Position numbers and translations under genes: made by a program. Positions 60,600 through 64,000 of a DNA stretch of 64,000 nt are shown here, in pieces. Numbering within the stretch: the stretch's first letter is position 1; every line of letters begins with the position of its first letter. Below the pieces are notes generated by a model. That model was not told where the DNA came from. It made no database searches and saw nothing but the letters and a program-made list of their open reading frames with translations. The DNA comes from Welwitschia mirabilis (lineage: Eukaryota > Gnetophyta > Gnetopsida > Welwitschiales), in assembly GCA_051453625.1 (NCBI GenBank), contig JBOZIK010000001.1:173071345-173135344 (forward strand), given 5' to 3'.

Positions 60600-61800
60600 G
60601 TCTCGATGAAGCTTGAATCTCCTTCTAATGATCTTGAATATGATTTCTTAGAAGACGACTTTATCTTTTCAGTAATAATTTACTTGTCTTTATTTTCATC
60701 CTAAGAAATTGAATTAATCAACCTTTTGAGAAAACATAAATAAGCAATTAAATGAATCATTTTTTATATTAGGGGCATTAACCTTAGAATTTTTATGGAC
60801 CATTTCTACCTAGAAGTAAAGGTAAACCCTTTATAAATCCTAACTCAGAATCAACCCAACCTTAAAATAAGTAGGAAAAAATGAAGTAATTAAACTTTTA
60901 GATAATGAGATCATCTATATAATCTTCAATAGTAAGTGAATAAGTCAAATCTACATAGTATCAACAAAATCTAGAATTACCCTAGTGTCAAATAAACATA
61001 ATAAACTTATTCCTGTTAGGACTGTAGTTAAATGAAGAATGTGCATAGATTATAGAAAACTTAATACTGTTTTAATAAAGGATCATTTTTCTTCTCCATT
61101 TTTAACCAAATATTAGAATAACTTATTGAATACCCTTTTTATTATTTTTTTATATGGATACTTAAGATACAACCAAATAGAAACAACTCTCAAGAATCGA
61201 GATAAAACCAATTTTACTTGCTAATATAGAATCTTTGCCTATAGAGGAATGTCATTTAGTTTGTATAATTCCCTACCCACATCTTAATGATGTACAATTT
61301 GAATTTTTTTCTACTTTATTATACTCATATGTTGAAACTTTTATAGAAGATTTCTCTATTTATGGGCATCCTTTGATCATTCTCTTTATAACTTAGAATT
61401 TATTCTTACTTGGTGTATAATCTTTATGATAATATATGAGAAATGTTGTTTCATGATTAATGAGGGCACAGGTTTAAGACATATTATATATTTACAAGAA
61501 ATTTGAGTAGATATTGCAAAAGTTTCATAAATTACATACTTTCATACTCTACAAAAATAAAAATATATTAAATTATTTTTAAGACATGTATGTTATTATA
61601 GGAGGTTTATTAAGGACTTTAATAGAATTCTCAAACCCTTTTGTAAGCTTCTAAGTAAAGATGTGTTAGCAAGATTTTGAAAATCTTAAATAAAGTCTTA
61701 CCCCATACCTCGCATTCAACCACCTCATTAGAAGTTACCTTTAAAATCATATGTAATGCTAGTGGTTATGTAGTTGATGATATGTTAGAATAAAGACTAC
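60600..61800 (+). pseudogene. Gypsy reverse transcriptase of element C, RNase H truncated
   Basis: The pre-RT block is INLLRKHK, stop, AIK, stop, IIFYIRGI. RT follows with EVIKLLDNEIIYIIFNSK, NKLIPVRTVVK, CIDYRKLNTVLIKDHFSS (61042-61095), then GYLRYNQIE, FAYRGMSFSLYN. The catalytic box is FIEDFSIYG at 61340-61366 in place of F-x-DD, so the first Asp is Glu. RRFIKDFNRILKPFCKLL near 61600-61655 marks the RT end. RNase H begins (VMLVVM-type frame; CNASGYVVDDML near 61755-61790) and is cut off at the junction with D. Stops and frameshifts are many. Confidence 0.88.
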
Positions 61801-61839
61801 ATAAAAAGCCAACTATAATGATAAAACATTACAAGAAAA

Positions 61840-62065
61840 TGTTCTAGTACAAGTTGATATGTCTTACTACCTAGTTAAATTTATAGTTTTTTAAAGATGG
61901 GAGATAATGCAAGATGATTTTTCATTGTCTTAATAAGGCAATTCCTAGGCACTTATAACTTTCCAATCAATTGTAAAAATGGAGTATTAAAAATTTCCTG
62001 TAGAAATCTGAATAGAAAGTTATAATTTTTTATATCATAAAAAATAATTATATGGATGACATAGA
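61840..62065 (+). pseudogene. C-terminal protease remnant of D
   Basis: A short block VLVQVDMSYYLVKFIVF near 61845-61895 matches the middle part of Athila-type proteases. NFPINCKNGVLKISC follows near 61960-62005, corresponding to NALINYRNSLMKIYF of C at about 60370. The N-terminal half with the catalytic Asp is missing. Confidence 0.65.
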
Positions 62066-62239
62066 AGATGTCAATTTATTAGAATTCATGAAGATCAAAT
62101 TTTTAATAACTATTATCCTTATAAGATCATCCACTATGTGAATAGCATAACAAATTAGCACCTTCTATTCATATACATTTTAATTATAAGTCATAAAAAT
62201 GGAAAGCTAAATTTAAACCTTTACTAGATGTATTAAAAA

Positions 62240-63370
62240 AATAACCTTTTAATAAAAAGTGTATCCCTGATTTTGAAATTAAACCTCTTATTGAAGGCCA
62301 AAAATATGCATTCCTCTAGGATAATAATTCCTATCTTATATGCATCTCTAAAAGTCTATTAGTTTCTTAAGAATAATCCTTACTTTGTATGCTTAAGTAA
62401 CACAAAAAAGATACAAGGTAAGATATCTTTAATTTAATTATACATATACATAAATTCATTTAAAATAGGGTGCTAACCTTAGTAGAGATCCTCAACACAT
62501 ACTTAATATATTTATGAAATTTATGAAATAATTAATGATAAGAAAGTCTTTAAGCTACTACATGCTATAATTATTTATCTGATGTCTAATACTTATATAA
62601 TATATTTCTTAAAAGTTTATAATTATGATGGATAAAAATGAAGATAATGAATTAATTCCAATTATCGTAAAAATGGAATGAATAATTTATATTAACTATA
62701 AAAAATTCAATATTATGAATCATAAAGAATATTATCCTTTATCCTTTATAGATCAAATCTTAAAAACATTATGGGTCATGAGTATTGCTATTTCTTATAT
62801 GGATATTTAGAATATAATTAAATATATATTACCCTTGAAGATCAAGGAAAGACAATTCTTACGTGCCCCTTTGGAATATCTACCTATAAAAATAATCCCT
62901 TTCATTTATGTAATGTTTCAATCATCATTTAGTACTGCATAATAGTATTTTCTATGATATGATTAAAGAAATCATTAAACCTTTTCATGGATAATTTATA
63001 TGTTTTTCATAAAACTTTCAATTCTTTATTACATCATTTAAATATTATTATTACACATTATGAGGAGACAAATATTATTTTTAACTTAAAGAAATTTTGT
63101 CTCATGATTATTAAATATATTATTTAAGGACATGTAATTTTTAATAATAGGATAAAAATGAACCCTATCAAGCTTCAACTTATTAAGTATCTTCTTTATC
63201 TTAGAAGCATCAAGGACATTAGATCTTTTCTTAGGTATGTTAAATAATATAGAATAATTTCTTCGTAAACACATAGCTTTTGATTAGATGCCTAAATGCA
63301 ATGATGCCTTTGAAAAACTTAAATTTCTTCTTCCTTTATCTCATGTCTTATGAAATCTTGATTAGTTACT
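62240..63370 (+). pseudogene. Gypsy reverse transcriptase of D
   Basis: The pre-RT block FEIKPLIEGQKYAFL at about 62272-62316 starts the domain. ELIPIIVKME leads to INYKKFNIMNHKEYYPLSFI near 62695-62755. The catalytic box reads LFMDNLYVF at 62981-63007, with Asn in place of the second Asp. THYEETNIIFNLKKFCLMII follows, an unusually long stop-free piece. The RT end is seen as SRTLDLFLGML-type sequence near 63205-63250. The enzyme is dead. Confidence 0.85.
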
Positions 63371-63720
63371 GATTTTTAAATTGTTATGTCATTCAAGTGA
63401 TCCTATTAGAGAAGAAACTTTAGAATAAAGAAGAGATAGTAAACCACACATTATTTACTATGCAAGATAAAATTTATAAGATCTTTAATTAAATAATAAA
63501 ATAATTGAAAAAGACATGTTTGCATTAATATTAGTATTTTATTTGAAAAATTTTAGCTCATACCTTATATGTGTAAAACTATTATTTTCACACATGTGAA
63601 ATATGATCTAATGCCAAATTAATGAGATAAATATTTCTTTTATAAGCATTCAACCTTGAAGTCAAAGATGAGAAAGGAGTAGAAAATGTGATGGCTAATC
63701 ATTTATCTTGTATCAGACTC
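63370..63720 (+). pseudogene. Gypsy RNase H of D
   Basis: The region after the RT shows HYLLCKI-type and KDMFALILVF blocks (63510-63545, in several frames). It ends with FNLEVKDEKGVENVMANHL at about 63649-63705, the typical RNase H end of Athila-type elements, where the family ends in a DHLSR box. RNase H removes the RNA strand after reverse transcription. Confidence 0.8.
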
Positions 63721-63739
63721 TATACCTTTTACTTTATAT

Positions 63740-64000
63740 TTAATACATATAAATAACTCATTTTCCAATGATAATATTTTGGCTTTATAAAATGAACCTT
63801 GGTGTACTAACATAGCTAATTATCTTAGTAGTCATAAATTTCTTAATAACTAGAATAACGAAAATAAAATAGATTTTTACATGAAGTAAAAAAATACTTT
63901 TGAGATGATCCTTATTTCATAATCTAAAACTTGAAATGTCCTAAAACTTACACATGATGGAGGATGAAGGCTACATTTTTATTAAAAGGACTTCTCATAA
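63740..64000 (+). pseudogene. Start of gypsy integrase of D, cut by the window end
   Basis: The linker with NILALQNEPWCTNIANYL (about 63770-63822) is followed by EVKKYF, stop, DDPYF near 63884-63916, the block before the HHCC zinc-binding domain. The stop is TGA where the family has Trp. The rest lies beyond the window. Confidence 0.75.

Larger units (their letters stand above)
56072..61800 (+). mobile_element. Gypsy element C (Athila-like), 5' part through RNase H start
   Basis: Element C has a 5' LTR (56072 to about 57350), leader repeats, gag, protease, pre-RT linker and RT in order. It stops in RNase H near 61800, where a second gypsy sequence (D) begins in its protease. No 3' LTR of C is in the window. 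The LTR is of the same broad family as A. Confidence 0.82.
61840..64000 (+). mobile_element. Gypsy sequence D (Athila-like), from protease end to integrase start
   Basis: Directly after the broken RNase H of C, another element in the same orientation starts in the C-terminal half of a protease and continues through linker, RT and RNase H to the zinc-binding start of integrase at the window end. Gag and LTR of D are absent. Its RT is clearly different from that of C, so this is not a simple recent duplication. Confidence 0.8.

Overview
The window reads as repeat-rich, strongly A+T-rich nuclear intergenic DNA of a land plant. I found no intact host gene in 64 kb. Nearly everything recognisable is a decayed retrotransposon of a plant lineage: SIRE-type and other Ty1-copia elements, Athila/Tat-type Ty3-gypsy elements and plant L1-type LINEs. 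A diverged plastid-type 5S rRNA sequence sits inside one of the copia elements. The species cannot be read from the sequence. The very low G+C recalls extreme cases such as parasitic Rafflesiaceae, but that is a guess.

Layout. 1-3103 is A+T-rich sequence with a few self-complementary motifs. 3120-3993 is a minus-strand copia gag, with its primer binding site and LTR to the right (4031 to about 4800). 4800-10746 is mostly unassigned, with a second minus-strand copia LTR/PBS junction near 8590. 10987-19112 is a nearly complete SIRE-like copia element: LTR, PBS, gag, protease, integrase, RT/RNase H, polypurine tract, LTR. Its gag is interrupted by the 5S sequence at 13068-13216. 19440-20250 is a short tandem duplication. 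20850-24000 is LINE copy 1. 26430-27010 is the RNase H end of a minus-strand copia. 27485-36990 is gypsy element A, with gag and protease but no RT or integrase. 37625-44120 is related gypsy element B, with only gag recognised. 45980-50050 is LINE copy 2. From 56072 to the window end lie gypsy element C (LTR, gag, protease, RT) and a second gypsy pol, D (protease end, RT, RNase H, start of integrase), joined head to tail near 61800.

All reading frames are broken. Stops repeatedly fall where the families have Trp, Gln or Arg, which is the signature of C-to-T (and G-to-A) decay of methylated DNA. A set of four 21-bp repeats in element B shows the same change from internal evidence alone. Catalytic residues are damaged in every RT copy that remains. 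CpG is rare and survives mainly in palindromic LTR motifs and in the 5S insert.

Two 100-N gaps are each flanked by an exact 77-bp duplication. These look like unmerged assembly overlaps and should not be read as biology. No CRISPR array, operon or functional RNA gene was seen.
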